Notes: generated by a model from the sequence alone, not told the origin. Positions 26,118 to 35,594 are shown, numbered from the stretch's first letter. The stretch is DNA of 64,000 bases from Bacillaceae bacterium SAS-127 (GCA_002261155.1 NKXN01000030.1:124001-188000), one strand, 5' to 3'. Numbers and translations: made by a program.

Positions 26118-27113
26118 ATGATTAGAACTTGTGTGTTAACAAAAGATGGTGAATTAATATATGACTTGCCTTTACAGCAGATCAACAAAGAAGAGTTGGA
26201 ATGGTGCTGGGTTGATTTTGCCGAGCCAACTGATGAGGAGCAACAACTCTTTAGCCAAGCTTTTCAATTTCATCCATTGGCGATCGAGGACTGTCTTGAT
26301 CAATTAGTCGGTCGTCCTAAGCTTGATTTTTATGATCAGTATTATTTCTTTCTTGTTCATACTGTAGATCCAAACACATATAAAGCGAGAGAGGTAGATG
26401 TGTTTGTCAATGAGCGGATGATCGTGACTTTCCATAATATTTCGGCTCCGGAATTGAACTATGTATGGGAAGAGTTAAAAGGGGTAGAAAAGCTGAGACA
26501 AGGTCCAGTATTTATTTTGCATCGGCTCATTGATCGTTTTGTCGACGAATTCTTTCCCCTTGTCTATCAGATTGAAGATCAATTGAACAGAGTAGATGAG
26601 GAAACAGATAATTATTCAGGAAATGAGTTAATTGATCGCTTATTTGATATTCGTCATGATATGGCGAAATTAAGACAATCGATCTTTCCGATGAGAGATC
26701 TTGTTTATCGAGTATTAAATTCAACGAGGCTAGAGTTTATGAATGATCATCAAATTTATTTCCGGGATGTGTATGATCATTTATTAAAGCTGGCTGAAAT
26801 GCTTGAATCCTATCGCGACTTTTCCTCCGATTTACGAGATAACTACGTGTCAGTCAACTCGAACAAAATGAATAATATTATGATGACGTTGACTGTTATT
26901 ACGACTATTTTTATGCCATTGACATTTATAGCCGGAATTTACGGAATGAATTTTAATTATATGCCTGAGCTCCAGCATCGCTACGGTTATTATATTGTTA
27001 TTGGTATGATGTTTATCATTGCTCTGTTTATGGCATTTATGTTTAATAAGAAAGGATGGCTGTTCATCACTCCAAAAAAGAAGAAACCTAGAAGGAAAAG
27101 GACGTTTAAATAA
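26118..27113 (+). CDS. corA: CorA-type magnesium/divalent cation transporter
   Basis: CorA/MIT-family cation channel of 331 residues. The long soluble N-terminal domain ends in a helix-rich stalk (MRDLVYRVLNSTRLEFMNDHQ). Two C-terminal helices follow, and TM1 ends in the signature GIYGMNFNYMPEL (GMN motif near residue 280). The C-terminus is strongly basic (PKKKKPRRKRTFK), as in many CorA proteins. It works as a pentamer. ATG 26118 follows a GGAGAG site. It starts 92 bases from the divergent patA. Mg2+ is the most likely ion, but Co2+ and others are carried by some members. Confidence 0.93.
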   Translation: MIRTCVLTKDGELIYDLPLQQINKEELEWCWVDFAEPTDEEQQLFSQAFQFHPLAIEDCLDQLVGRPKLDFYDQYYFFLVHTVDPNTYKAREVDVFVNERMIVTFHNISAPELNYVWEELKGVEKLRQGPVFILHRLIDRFVDEFFPLVYQIEDQLNRVDEETDNYSGNELIDRLFDIRHDMAKLRQSIFPMRDLVYRVLNSTRLEFMNDHQIYFRDVYDHLLKLAEMLESYRDFSSDLRDNYVSVNSNKMNNIMMTLTVITTIFMPLTFIAGIYGMNFNYMPELQHRYGYYIVIGMMFIIALFMAFMFNKKGWLFITPKKKKPRRKRTFK

Positions 27114-27233
27114 AAAAGAAAAAGGTTTTGTTAATTTTTTTAAAAATAATGTTAATAAATATAAAAATTTTTAGAGGATACGTCGAAACAAATCATGATA
27201 TAGTAAAATAAAGAATAGGAGGACGAAAGCCTT

Positions 27234-28136
27234 ATGAAGCATGAACAAGGAATTTTATTAGAAAGTGGTACAAATGAACTTGAAATTGTGGAATTTGAAG
27301 TGCAAAATAATAAATATGGAATAAATGTTATAAAAGTGAAAGAGATTATCCAACCTTTGCCAATAACGTTGATTCCTCACTCACATGAACATATTGAAGG
27401 TGTGATTCAACTTCGGGGAGAAGTGCTTCCCGTTATTAATATGGCAAAAGTTCTTGGCGTGCCAATCGTAAAAGATGACTCAAATGATAAGTACATAGTG
27501 ACTGAGTTTAATAAGCAAAAAGCAGTATTTCATGTTCAAAACGTGACGCGTATTCATCGGATTTCTTGGGAAGATATTGAAAAGCCGTCTGATATGTACC
27601 AAGGAGGTAACAACCAAGTTATTGGTGTTGTTAAGGTGAGCGGTCAGATGATTCTTCTACTTGATTTTGAAAAGATTATTTTAGATATCAATCCTGAATC
27701 AGGTATACATGTCGGACAACTGAAGCAATTAGGAGCTAGAGAGCGCTCGACTAAAAGTATTGTTGCTGCAGAAGATTCCCCGCTATTAAGAAAACTACTT
27801 CATGATACGTTATCTGAAGCTGGATATGAGAATGTTGAGTTTTTCGAAAATGGAAAATTGGCTTTTGATTACTTAGAATCTATTGCAGCAGAGTCTGATA
27901 TTACTAAAAAGGTACAGCTAGTGATCACTGATATTGAAATGCCGCAAATGGATGGCCATCATTTAACAAGAAGAGTGAAAGAGCATCCAGCATTAAAACA
28001 ACTTCCTGTGATTATCTTCTCTTCATTAATTACGGAAGACCTTCGCCATAAAGGAGATGGAGTTGGAGCAAATGCTCAAGTAAGTAAGCCTGAAATTGCT
28101 GAATTAGTGAAAAATATTGACCGGTTAGTGTTGTAA
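27234..28136 (+). CDS. cheV: Chemotaxis coupling protein CheV
   Basis: CheW-like coupling domain fused to a response-regulator receiver domain, 300 residues, as in B. subtilis CheV. The CheW part (about residues 15-150) includes QNNKYGINVIKVKEIIQP and HEHIEGVIQLRGEVLPVINM. The receiver (about 175-300) has the acid pair AAEDSPLLRKLL and the phospho-acceptor Asp in VITDIEMPQMDGHHLTRR, plus FSSLI. It couples receptors to CheA and helps adaptation. ATG 27234 follows AGGAGGA. It is monocistronic with its own terminator. Its presence implies a motile cell. Confidence 0.96.
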   Translation: MKHEQGILLESGTNELEIVEFEVQNNKYGINVIKVKEIIQPLPITLIPHSHEHIEGVIQLRGEVLPVINMAKVLGVPIVKDDSNDKYIVTEFNKQKAVFHVQNVTRIHRISWEDIEKPSDMYQGGNNQVIGVVKVSGQMILLLDFEKIILDINPESGIHVGQLKQLGARERSTKSIVAAEDSPLLRKLLHDTLSEAGYENVEFFENGKLAFDYLESIAAESDITKKVQLVITDIEMPQMDGHHLTRRVKEHPALKQLPVIIFSSLITEDLRHKGDGVGANAQVSKPEIAELVKNIDRLVL

Positions 28137-28151
28137 GAGTTGAAATAGAAG

Positions 28152-28184
28152 AAAAACACCGGTTACGATAGCCGGTGTTTTTTT
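28152..28184. terminator. Terminator between cheV and ykyB
   Basis: AAAAACACCGG / CCGGTGTTTTTTT stem with a short loop, followed by T and preceded by A on the other strand. Confidence 0.93.
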
Positions 28185-28207
28185 GAAGAAAGTATTCGCT
28201 GTTTCAG

Positions 28208-28678
28208 TTAATAAGATTGACCAAGAGGTTTAAAAACAGGCTTCTTATAGCGTTTCTTGCTAGAGGAAGGATGGGGTTGTTTTTCCTTCATGCCAGTGTA
28301 TGTTTGAAGAATTTTCTTAGCCTCCATTAAATTCATGTTTGAGCGAGGGTTTCGTTTTTTTTGATCTAAGCGACCGAAATGAGGCAAGTTATGAAAATCC
28401 TCCTTGCAAGGTGGCATATGAAAAGTGTACTCTCCGCAAGTCACGAGTACATCAGATTGCTGTTGACTGTTTTTTGGATTGTTGGAAAAGTGTAAACCAG
28501 TTTTTTTTGCTCGACCTTCCTGTATCATTCTAATTAATGCTTTTTTCTTCAATAAGTATAAAAATTTCGGGTTTATTGCTGTTTTAGCGTGCCGATTGAC
28601 AGTAAAGATTGCTTGAGCGAGGTTCGCAGTTGATGGAGAGTGGGGGAGAGATTTATTTTGACTGTTTAGATTATTCAA
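28208..28678 (-). CDS. ykyB: YkyB family protein
   Basis: Basic protein of 156 residues that closely follows B. subtilis YkyB, which is also next to cheV. Shared stretches are FTVNRHAKTAINPKFLYLLK near residue 26, GLHFSNNPKNSQQQSDVLV, FHMPPCKEDFHNLPHFG and the C-terminal KPVFKPLGQSY. Function unknown; the many basic residues might suggest nucleic-acid contact, but that is only a guess. The start is TTG 28678 behind AAAGGAG. It diverges from ppx. Confidence 0.9.
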   Translation of the reverse strand: MNNLNSQNKSLPHSPSTANLAQAIFTVNRHAKTAINPKFLYLLKKKALIRMIQEGRAKKTGLHFSNNPKNSQQQSDVLVTCGEYTFHMPPCKEDFHNLPHFGRLDQKKRNPRSNMNLMEAKKILQTYTGMKEKQPHPSSSKKRYKKPVFKPLGQSY

Positions 28679-28807
28679 TGAAAAGACTCCTTTCGTACTA
28701 TTTTTTCATTATTATATCTCGTTTTTTTCTTTATGGAAAGGGAATCCCATGTTTTAACTCATATTTTTTCGTGAAAAATAGATTTAAAAAAGAGAGTAGT
28801 GTTGCAA

Positions 28808-30334
28808 ATGATTAAAAATAATAAAATCTCCATTATCGATATCGGTTCAAATACTGTCCGTTTGGTTATTTATAATCTTAGTAATTCTGGGTTTGAAGAA
28901 GTGGAAAATGTAAAGGCTCCAATTCGCTTAGGAAGATATTTAGATGAAAACAAATGGCTGTCTGAACAAGGAATCCAAGCCTTAAAGGATGTATTACATA
29001 GCTTTAAAGAATTGTTAGATAGTTATGGCGTCTACGAAGTCGAGTGTACAGCCACTGCTGCTGTTCGCCAAGCATCGAACAGGGGAGAAGTGCTAAAAGA
29101 GATTAAAGATGAGATCGGTTTTGATATTCGAGTTTTGTCTGGTGAAGAAGAAGCTTATTACGGCTTTACTGCTGTGACTCAAACAGTGAACCTTGACTCT
29201 GGATTATCGATTGATATTGGAGGAGCAAGTACGGAAATTACTTATTTTGAGAATCGACAATTAATCGAATCGCATAGCTTTCCTTTCGGTGCTGTGACGT
29301 TAAAGGAACAATTCCTTAAAGGGAACGGTATGTCAGAACAGGAACAAAAAGAGCTTGTTGCTTATATCAAAAATCAATTTACCAACTTTCCTTGGATCAA
29401 AAATAACGGGGGGGCGATCGTCTCTATTGGAGGAAGTGGGCGAAACCTCGCAAATGTAGATCAAATTAAAAGAAATTATCCGTCATTAGGCGTACATGGG
29501 TATGACATGTCGATAGAAACGATTAAAGAGTTACGAAACGAACTTTCTGCCATGTCTTATGATGATTTAGAAAAAGTAGATGGTCTTTCTAGAGAAAGAG
29601 CGGATTTAATTTTGCCGGCATTAGAAGTGTTTTATCAATTACTGTTACATTCTAAATCAAAACAAATGATCATCAGTTCTAGAGGGTTAAGAGACGGAGT
29701 GATCATGGAGAAGTTATTGAAGACAAAGGCACGAACAGGACGAGAAGCGAAAGAGCAGGGGACCAATCGTCTATTACATAGTTATCAAAAAAATGAACAA
29801 GGCTCCGAACAAGTGGCTATGCTAGCCAATCAATTAATAGCACAAATGAAAGAAATAAATGTGATACATATAAGCAAAGAAGATGAGTATCTTGCTCATC
29901 AAGCAGCCTTATTGTTTTATCTCGGAGAATATATTTCGAGTAGTTCAAAAGGTCCTAATACATTATACTTGTTAACCAATTCCATTTTTGATGGGTATTC
30001 ACATAAAGAAAAAGTAAAAATCTCGATCATGGCTTCTTTCACTAACAACTCTGCTTTTAAGCAAAATATAGAGCCATATAAGAATTGGTTTACGAAAGAA
30101 GAGTTTCAACAAATGAGAGAATGGGGAGCTTTACTTAAATTGTGCTATAGCTTAAATAGCACGAAAAGAAATGTGGTAGAAGAGATTCAAGTTTGCCAAA
30201 AAGATGGTACAATGGAATTAACTGTGTTTTGTGGTAAAAACCATTTAGCTGAGCAATACCAAAGTGAAAAACAAAAAAGACATTTAGAAAAAGCCTTACA
30301 GTTACCTATTCAACTCATTTTTATTAGACAATAA
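28808..30334 (+). CDS. ppx: Exopolyphosphatase, Ppx/GppA family
   Basis: Removes phosphate from the ends of polyphosphate chains (or pppGpp). About 508 residues. The actin-like ATPase fold shows IIDIGSNTVRLVIYN at the N-terminus, TATAAVRQASNRGE, GEEEAYYGFTAV, the phosphate motif LSIDIGGASTEITYF and IGGSGRNLAN. The C-terminal part is a divergent helical extension. The start is uncertain between ATG 28808, TTG 28802 and GTG 28799; the site AAGAGAG ends at about 28796, so 28802 or 28808 is likely. The ppk gene follows after 18 bases, forming the polyphosphate operon. Confidence 0.92.
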   Translation: MIKNNKISIIDIGSNTVRLVIYNLSNSGFEEVENVKAPIRLGRYLDENKWLSEQGIQALKDVLHSFKELLDSYGVYEVECTATAAVRQASNRGEVLKEIKDEIGFDIRVLSGEEEAYYGFTAVTQTVNLDSGLSIDIGGASTEITYFENRQLIESHSFPFGAVTLKEQFLKGNGMSEQEQKELVAYIKNQFTNFPWIKNNGGAIVSIGGSGRNLANVDQIKRNYPSLGVHGYDMSIETIKELRNELSAMSYDDLEKVDGLSRERADLILPALEVFYQLLLHSKSKQMIISSRGLRDGVIMEKLLKTKARTGREAKEQGTNRLLHSYQKNEQGSEQVAMLANQLIAQMKEINVIHISKEDEYLAHQAALLFYLGEYISSSSKGPNTLYLLTNSIFDGYSHKEKVKISIMASFTNNSAFKQNIEPYKNWFTKEEFQQMREWGALLKLCYSLNSTKRNVVEEIQVCQKDGTMELTVFCGKNHLAEQYQSEKQKRHLEKALQLPIQLIFIRQ

Positions 30335-30352
30335 AAAAAGAAGGTGCAAATA

Positions 30353-32455
30353 ATGGGGGAAAACATGAAAACTGATTTATCAAGTCCACAATATTATAAT
30401 AACCGAGAATTAAGCTGGCTAGCTTTCAACGAACGAGTTCTGCAAGAATCGTCGTATCATCAAAACCCATTGCTTGAGAAATTGAAATTCCTCGGAATTT
30501 TCAGCTCGAACTTGGATGAGTTTTTCATGGTACGCGTAGCTGGATTAAAGGATCAAGTGAAAGCAGGCTTTAATAAGCCAGAGAATAAAGCCGGTCTAAC
30601 ACCGAAACAACAATTAAATTCAATTAGTCAAAAGACACAAACTTTAGTTCAACGTCAATATGAAGTATTAAATAATGAAATTTTACCTGATTTGAATAAA
30701 GAGGGGTTTCATTTAGTTCCTGTAGAAAAATTAAATAAAGAGCAGTTGAAATTTCTTCGAGAGTATTTTGATAATGAGATTTTCCCAGTATTAACACCGA
30801 TGGCCATTGATGCGTATCGTCCTTTTCCAATGCTATTAAATAAAAGTATTAACTTGCTTGTAATGCTAGAAAATGACGAGCCGGATGCTGAAGGTGATCG
30901 CGTCGCAATTGTTCAAATGCCAGCTGTGCTAGGAAGAACAATACAAGTGCCATCTGCGGACGGTGAGTATTATTACGTATTACTTGAAAGTGTATTAGAG
31001 TATTTTGTAAGTAGAATTTTCAAGGGTTTTAAAGTGAAGTCAACTAATATTTTTAGAATTACACGCAATGCTGATTTAACGATTCATGAAGAGGGAGCTC
31101 GTGACCTTTTATTTGAAATCGAAAAAGAATTAAAAAAGCGTAAATGGGGAGCAGCTGTCCGATTAGAGATAAAGGGAGAAGATTTAGATCAAGAGGGGCT
31201 TGATTATTTACTAGATGAGCTAGAAATCCACCATAAAGATGTATACAAAATTGATGGTCCACTCGATTTAACATTCTTATTTTCATTTATGAAAAAGCTA
31301 CAAGATATTCGTGAAGATCTTTCTTATGAAACATTCATTCCGCAGCCACCATTTGATTTGCATTCAGGGGAAGATATGTTCGAGAAAGCGTTGCAACAGG
31401 ATTTGCTTTTCTATCATCCATACGAATCTTTTGAGCCAATTGTTGAATTTGTTTCACAGGCAGCAGATGATCCGACGGTGTTAGCAATTAAACAAACGCT
31501 ATATCGTGTGAGTGGAGATTCACCTGTGATCGAAGCGTTAAAACGAGCAGCGGAACAAGGGAAGCAAGTTACGGTACTTGTTGAATTAAAAGCGCGTTTT
31601 GATGAAGAAAATAATGTTCATTGGGCGAAAGAGCTTGAAAAGGCAGGCTGCCATGTCATTTATGGCATGCATAACTTGAAAACTCACAGCAAAATTACAC
31701 TTGTTGTTCGTAAACGCAATGGCAAAATTGAGCGATTTGTTCATTTAGGAACAGGGAATTATAATGATCAAACGGCTAAGTTATACACTGATCACGGTCT
31801 AATTACATCGAAAAAGAAATTCGGTATAGATGCAACGAACTTCTTTAACTATTTAAGTGGTTATACAGAAAAGCCAACGTATAATCATCTTGTGGTGGCT
31901 CCTTACAATATTCAAGAGGAATTTATTCGTTTAATTGATGAAGAAATTACTTGTCATAAGAAGCATGGAAATGGACATATTATTGCTAAAATGAATTCCT
32001 TAACCGATAAAACATTAATCATGAAATTGTATGAAGCTTCTTGTGCAGGCGTGAAAGTAGAGTGTATTATTCGCGGCATTTGCTGTCTTCGCCCAGGAAT
32101 TCCAGGTGTTAGTGAAAATATTCGCGTAACAAGTATTGTCGGTCGCTTTTTAGAGCATAGCCGTATTTACTATTTCCATCATAATGGAGAAAGTAAAATG
32201 TACTTATCTTCAGCTGATATGATGACACGCAATATGATTAAACGCGTGGAAATATTATTCCCGATTTTTGATGGCGTATTAAAGCATCGCATCGTTCAAT
32301 TTTTAGACTTGCAGTTAAGTGACAATGCGAAAGCTCGTTATCAAGATAATGAAGGTAATTATCATTACGTTGAACGTACAGAAGGAGACGTAGTGATCGA
32401 CAGTCAAGCGGAATGTTTAAATGCGGTTTATCGCATTCGTGAGGACGAAGAATAA
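30353..32455 (+). CDS. ppk: Polyphosphate kinase 1
   Basis: Reversible ATP-polyphosphate phosphotransferase of about 700 residues. It shows the N-terminal [19 protein letters not shown], the core [19 protein letters not shown], and the two phospholipase-D-like catalytic regions, with the autophosphorylated His expected in [13 protein letters not shown] and a second His in [29 protein letters not shown] is also typical. Start chosen at ATG 30353, nine bases from AAGAAGG; GTG 30344 abuts that site and ATG 30365 is the alternative. It is co-transcribed with ppx, so synthesis and breakdown of polyphosphate are co-regulated. A terminator follows. Confidence 0.96.
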   Translation: MGENMKTDLSSPQYYNNRELSWLAFNERVLQESSYHQNPLLEKLKFLGIFSSNLDEFFMVRVAGLKDQVKAGFNKPENKAGLTPKQQLNSISQKTQTLVQRQYEVLNNEILPDLNKEGFHLVPVEKLNKEQLKFLREYFDNEIFPVLTPMAIDAYRPFPMLLNKSINLLVMLENDEPDAEGDRVAIVQMPAVLGRTIQVPSADGEYYYVLLESVLEYFVSRIFKGFKVKSTNIFRITRNADLTIHEEGARDLLFEIEKELKKRKWGAAVRLEIKGEDLDQEGLDYLLDELEIHHKDVYKIDGPLDLTFLFSFMKKLQDIREDLSYETFIPQPPFDLHSGEDMFEKALQQDLLFYHPYESFEPIVEFVSQAADDPTVLAIKQTLYRVSGDSPVIEALKRAAEQGKQVTVLVELKARFDEENNVHWAKELEKAGCHVIYGMHNLKTHSKITLVVRKRNGKIERFVHLGTGNYNDQTAKLYTDHGLITSKKKFGIDATNFFNYLSGYTEKPTYNHLVVAPYNIQEEFIRLIDEEITCHKKHGNGHIIAKMNSLTDKTLIMKLYEASCAGVKVECIIRGICCLRPGIPGVSENIRVTSIVGRFLEHSRIYYFHHNGESKMYLSSADMMTRNMIKRVEILFPIFDGVLKHRIVQFLDLQLSDNAKARYQDNEGNYHYVERTEGDVVIDSQAECLNAVYRIREDEE

Positions 32456-32470
32456 GCAGTTGTTATTCGA

Positions 32471-32528
32471 CAAGAGCCAGATTCCCTACTAAGTGTCATG
32501 CTTAGAGGTGGGGAATCCGGCTCTTTTA
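32471..32528 (+). terminator. Terminator after ppk
   Basis: AAGAGCCAGATTCCC pairs with GGGAATCCGGCTCTT; an inner CTAAG/CTTAG stem stacks on it; TTTT follows. Confidence 0.9.
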
Positions 32529-32544
32529 AATGGAAGGAGTTTAT

Positions 32545-32898
32545 ATGAATATATTATTTGTCGCTGCTGGTGGAGCGATTGGAGCTGTGTTTCGTTATTT
32601 ATTAAGTGGATGGAATGAAAGTTTTTTTTCCTTTGGAACTTTGTTTATTAACATTATAGGCAGTTTTGTTTTAGGGATGATTACCGCTCGTTTTATGAGC
32701 AAAAAAATGAACAAAAAAGATTCACTTTTTTACGGTACTGGGCTGTGTGGAGGATTTACGACAATGTCTACTTTTTCTAAGGAAGCCGTGGAACTATGGC
32801 AAACTAATCTGTTGCTAAGCGTATCTTATGTGATAATAACCGTGGTTGTCGGTATACTAGCTAGTCTAGTTGGATTAAAAGTGGGGAGGAGAGCATAA
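32545..32898 (+). CDS. crcB: Fluoride channel subunit CrcB/FluC (1)
   Basis: Small four-helix fluoride exporter of 117 residues. It carries the family motifs GGAIGAVFRYLLSGW near the N-terminus, the polar TLFINIIGSFVLG stretch containing the pore Asn, and the Na+/fluoride motif GGFTTMSTFSKE. The start is ATG 32545 eight bases after GGAAGGAG; the ATG at 32530 precedes that site. Its stop codon overlaps the start of a second crcB (TAATG), so the two subunits are translationally coupled. Paired genes usually form opposed-topology heterodimers. It carries more Lys/Arg near its C-terminus than the second copy. Confidence 0.95.
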   Translation: MNILFVAAGGAIGAVFRYLLSGWNESFFSFGTLFINIIGSFVLGMITARFMSKKMNKKDSLFYGTGLCGGFTTMSTFSKEAVELWQTNLLLSVSYVIITVVVGILASLVGLKVGRRA

Positions 32899-33230
32899 TG
32901 GATATTTTTTTAGTAGCGATTGGCGGAGCGATTGGAGCGGCTGGCCGTTATTTGATTGGCTTGTTAGTTGTCAATACGAATAGTCCTTTACCGCTTGGTG
33001 CTCTTCTTGTTAACTTAGTAGGTAGCTTTTTACTTGGATTTACTGTTTCTCTCTCAATAAATGATCAATGGCTCCTTGGAACTGGTGTGTTAGGCGGTTT
33101 TACGACGTTTTCAACATTTAGTGTAGAAGCGGCAGCATTATACAAGAAAAGTATGTCTCTTTTTATCGTGTATGTGTTGCTGACGATCCTTGGTTCGATG
33201 TTGTTATTTAGCTTAGCCTTCTCATTGTGA
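32898..33230 (+). CDS. crcB: Fluoride channel subunit CrcB/FluC (2)
   Basis: Second four-helix fluoride channel subunit, 110 residues. Motifs are GGAIGAAGRYLIGLL, ALLVNLVGSFLLGF and GGFTTFSTFSVEAA. The start ATG overlaps the preceding stop (TAATG), with GGGGAGGAG upstream inside gene 1. It has few positive residues in loops, in contrast to gene 1, which suits opposite membrane orientation and a heterodimer. No fluoride riboswitch was recognised upstream of the pair. Confidence 0.95.
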   Translation: MDIFLVAIGGAIGAAGRYLIGLLVVNTNSPLPLGALLVNLVGSFLLGFTVSLSINDQWLLGTGVLGGFTTFSTFSVEAAALYKKSMSLFIVYVLLTILGSMLLFSLAFSL

Positions 33231-33322
33231 AAGAGAAGGCGTACACGTAAAAAAGTGAACAATAAATAAAAATACTTGCCTGTTATATTGTCTGAATATT
33301 CGGAAGTATGTTAGTATATAAA

Positions 33323-33340
33323 TGAGTGATTATTCATTCA
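33323..33340 (+). promoter_or_regulatory. FadR-type operator upstream of fadH
   Basis: TGAGTGATTATTCATTCA matches 16 of 18 positions of the B. subtilis FadR (YsiA) operator consensus TGAATGAMTANTCATTCA as I recall it. It lies 26 bases before the fadH start. FadR represses beta-oxidation genes and is released by long-chain acyl-CoA. Confidence 0.75.
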
Positions 33341-33365
33341 TTAAATGAAGGGTGGAGGAATGACG

Positions 33366-34130
33366 TTGAAAGATAAAGTGGTGATCGTGACTGGTGGTTC
33401 TAGTGGGATGGGAAAATACATGGCAAAGAGGTTTCTACAAGAGGGAGCAAAGGTAGTGATTTCTGGTCGCAGTGAAGATAAGCTACAGGTTACTAAAGAA
33501 GAGATCGATACAGGGGATGGACGTTTGTTAACTGTATCGATGGATGTACGTAACCCAGAGGACGTGCAGCGGCTAGTGGAGACGACTAGTCAACATTTTG
33601 GAACCATTGATCATTTAGTGAACAATGCGGCTGGAAACTTTATCGTTCCTGCTGAAAAACTGTCCGTAAATGGATGGAATTCAGTTATTGATATCGTGTT
33701 GAATGGCACGTTTTATTGTTCAAGTGCGGTAGGGAATTACTGGATTCAGCAAGGAATTAAAGGGAGTATAATTAACGTTGTCGCTACGTATGCATGGAAT
33801 GCCGGAGCTGGTGTTATCCATTCAGCGGCTGCAAAGGCAGGCGTTTTATCTATGACGAGAACGTTAGCCGTTGAGTGGGGGCATAAGTATGGTATTCGAA
33901 CGAACGCGATTGCTCCAGGTCCAATTGAACGTACAGGGGGAGCGGACAAGCTATGGGAATCAGAAGAAGCGGCGAAACGAACGCTTCAAAGTGTCCCGCT
34001 TCGTCGATTAGGGACACCAGAGGAAATTGCAGGTTTAGCCCTTTACTTATTTTCTAACGAGGCAGCTTATATAAATGGTGAATGTGTAACAATGGATGGT
34101 GGACAATGGTTAAACAGTCATCCATTTTGA
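33366..34130 (+). CDS. fadH: 2,4-dienoyl-CoA reductase FadH (SDR family)
   Basis: NADPH-dependent reductase for unsaturated fatty-acyl-CoA beta-oxidation, 254 residues, the length of B. subtilis FadH (YkuF). The coenzyme motif is VTGGSSGMGKYMAKRF and NNAAGN follows. In place of YxxxK there is SAAAK, but a Tyr lies exactly 15 residues before the Lys (in VATYAW), as in mitochondrial dienoyl-CoA reductase, where Tyr and Lys are also 15 apart. This supports the assignment strongly. GPIERTGGADKLW is family typical. The start is TTG 33366, seven bases after GGAGG; ATG 33360 is too near. A FadR-type operator lies upstream. Confidence 0.93.
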   Translation: MKDKVVIVTGGSSGMGKYMAKRFLQEGAKVVISGRSEDKLQVTKEEIDTGDGRLLTVSMDVRNPEDVQRLVETTSQHFGTIDHLVNNAAGNFIVPAEKLSVNGWNSVIDIVLNGTFYCSSAVGNYWIQQGIKGSIINVVATYAWNAGAGVIHSAAAKAGVLSMTRTLAVEWGHKYGIRTNAIAPGPIERTGGADKLWESEEAAKRTLQSVPLRRLGTPEEIAGLALYLFSNEAAYINGECVTMDGGQWLNSHPF

Positions 34131-34138
34131 TCGTGAGT

Positions 34139-34169
34139 AAGGACCATCGTTAAAGATGGTTCTTTTTTT
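34139..34169 (+). terminator. Terminator after fadH
   Basis: AGGACCATC-GTTAAA-GATGGTTCT followed by TTTTTTTG, nine bases after the stop codon. Confidence 0.92.
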
Positions 34170-34258
34170 GTTGGGATATTATTACAACTATATACTGTTT
34201 TTACCTTTGAATTTCATATAATTTAAAGTACAATATAAATATAATTCTAGGTTAATGG

Positions 34259-34287
34259 TTGAATAAATAATCATTCACTTGTATAAT
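34259..34287 (+). promoter_or_regulatory. ykuI promoter with embedded FadR-type operator
   Basis: The -35 TTGAAT (34259-34264) and -10 TATAAT (34282-34287) are separated by 17 bp. The 18-mer TGAATAAATAATCATTCA (34260-34277) fits 17 of 18 positions of the FadR consensus and overlaps the -35 box and spacer. A bound repressor would block polymerase directly. Confidence 0.72.
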
Positions 34288-34318
34288 TAAAAGGATTATT
34301 GAGTTGGAGGAAGAGTGG

Positions 34319-35530
34319 ATGGATGCATTAGAAATTATGTCACAGCTTGATCATGTCACGCCTTTTTTTCAACCGATTTTTAGTGCGGATGAGCATAAGA
34401 TTATTGGATATGAAGTGTTAGGGCGTTTTTTAATAGGTAATGAAGCAAGAAGTTTAGGACCTTTTTTTCATGATCAAGAAGTGCCTGATGAATACTTAAT
34501 TGAGGTAGAGGATCTCGTACTAAAGAAAGCGTTATCATTATATTTGAATTCCGGTATTCAGGCAAAGTTGTTTATTAATAGAAATGCTCAGTTATTGAAA
34601 GATGACTATGGAGAGCATTTATTGATCATTTTGCAGGAATATGAAGAGAAGGGCTTGCGTTTAAGCGACATTGTCCTTGAAATTTCCGAATCAGAATATA
34701 GTAAAGAGTTAGAGCACGTATTAAGGTATTATAAAACATTTGGTATTCAAATTGCGATTGATCATATTGGTGAAAGGAGCGGAGATGTTTATAAATATAC
34801 GGGCTATGCACCTGATATTTTAAAGGTAAGTTTGCAAGCGTTGCGGAAAAATTCTTCTGGTCAGACGTATAAAGATATTTTATATTCGATCTCGATGCTT
34901 GCTAGAAAAATTGGTGCTTCTTTGCTGTTTGAGAGCATTGAAATGGAATATCAGCTGCAATATGCGTGGAAGCACGGAGGAAGATATTATCAAGGTTATT
35001 ATTTGCATGAGCCTTATGAACATTTTCTTCAAGAGGACATCCAAAAAGAAACGTTAAAAAGAAAATGTCAAGAATTTATTCTTCATGAAAAGCGCTCGCT
35101 TGAGAAAGTATATTTGTTAGCGGAATCGATTCAAACGACATTACAGGATGTTGTTTCAAAGTATACAAAGCAAGCGATAACAAAGGAACAATTGTTAGTT
35201 GAAATTGGCGAAAAGTTTGAAGATATGTGTTTTCGCATATATATATGTGATGAAAATGGGTTTGAATTAACTTCGAATTATTTCAAAAAGGAAGGAAGCT
35301 GGATTTTTCAACCTGAGTATTTTGGGAAAAATTGGAGTTGGCGGCCGTATTTTTTAGAGAATATTTTACGCATGCGAAAAAATCGAGTCGGTCTAATTTC
35401 TGATTTGTACAGCGATATCGAAAAAGGAGAGACGATTCGAACGTTTTCTTATGCTTTAAATGAACGTGAATATTTATTCATGGATATTTCATATGATTTT
35501 TTATTTGAACAAGATGGTTTACTTTATTAA
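34319..35530 (+). CDS. ykuI: EAL-domain protein YkuI (c-di-GMP binding)
   Basis: EAL domain (residues 1-245) followed by a PAS-like YkuI_C domain, 403 residues, as in B. subtilis YkuI. The EAL motif reads YEVLGRF; further catalytic-site regions are FINRNAQLL, VLEISESEY, IAIDHIGERSGD (DH in place of the usual DD) and LLFESIE. B. subtilis YkuI binds c-di-GMP, but activity was hard to show, so a sensory role is possible. The start is ATG 34319 after TTGGAGGAAG; TTG 34304 is rejected. A FadR-type site in the promoter suggests control by fatty-acid status. Confidence 0.92.
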   Translation: MDALEIMSQLDHVTPFFQPIFSADEHKIIGYEVLGRFLIGNEARSLGPFFHDQEVPDEYLIEVEDLVLKKALSLYLNSGIQAKLFINRNAQLLKDDYGEHLLIILQEYEEKGLRLSDIVLEISESEYSKELEHVLRYYKTFGIQIAIDHIGERSGDVYKYTGYAPDILKVSLQALRKNSSGQTYKDILYSISMLARKIGASLLFESIEMEYQLQYAWKHGGRYYQGYYLHEPYEHFLQEDIQKETLKRKCQEFILHEKRSLEKVYLLAESIQTTLQDVVSKYTKQAITKEQLLVEIGEKFEDMCFRIYICDENGFELTSNYFKKEGSWIFQPEYFGKNWSWRPYFLENILRMRKNRVGLISDLYSDIEKGETIRTFSYALNEREYLFMDISYDFLFEQDGLLY

Positions 35531-35594
35531 TTTTGAATAAAATCACGAGGCTAACTAATACTACCGATAAGAAGTTCGATAGGGAGTGTTGAAG

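Noticed and set aside
33366-34130. fadH judged inactive because YxxxK is missing
   Set aside because: A Tyr lies exactly 15 residues before the Lys, which is the known arrangement in dienoyl-CoA reductases, so the site is intact.
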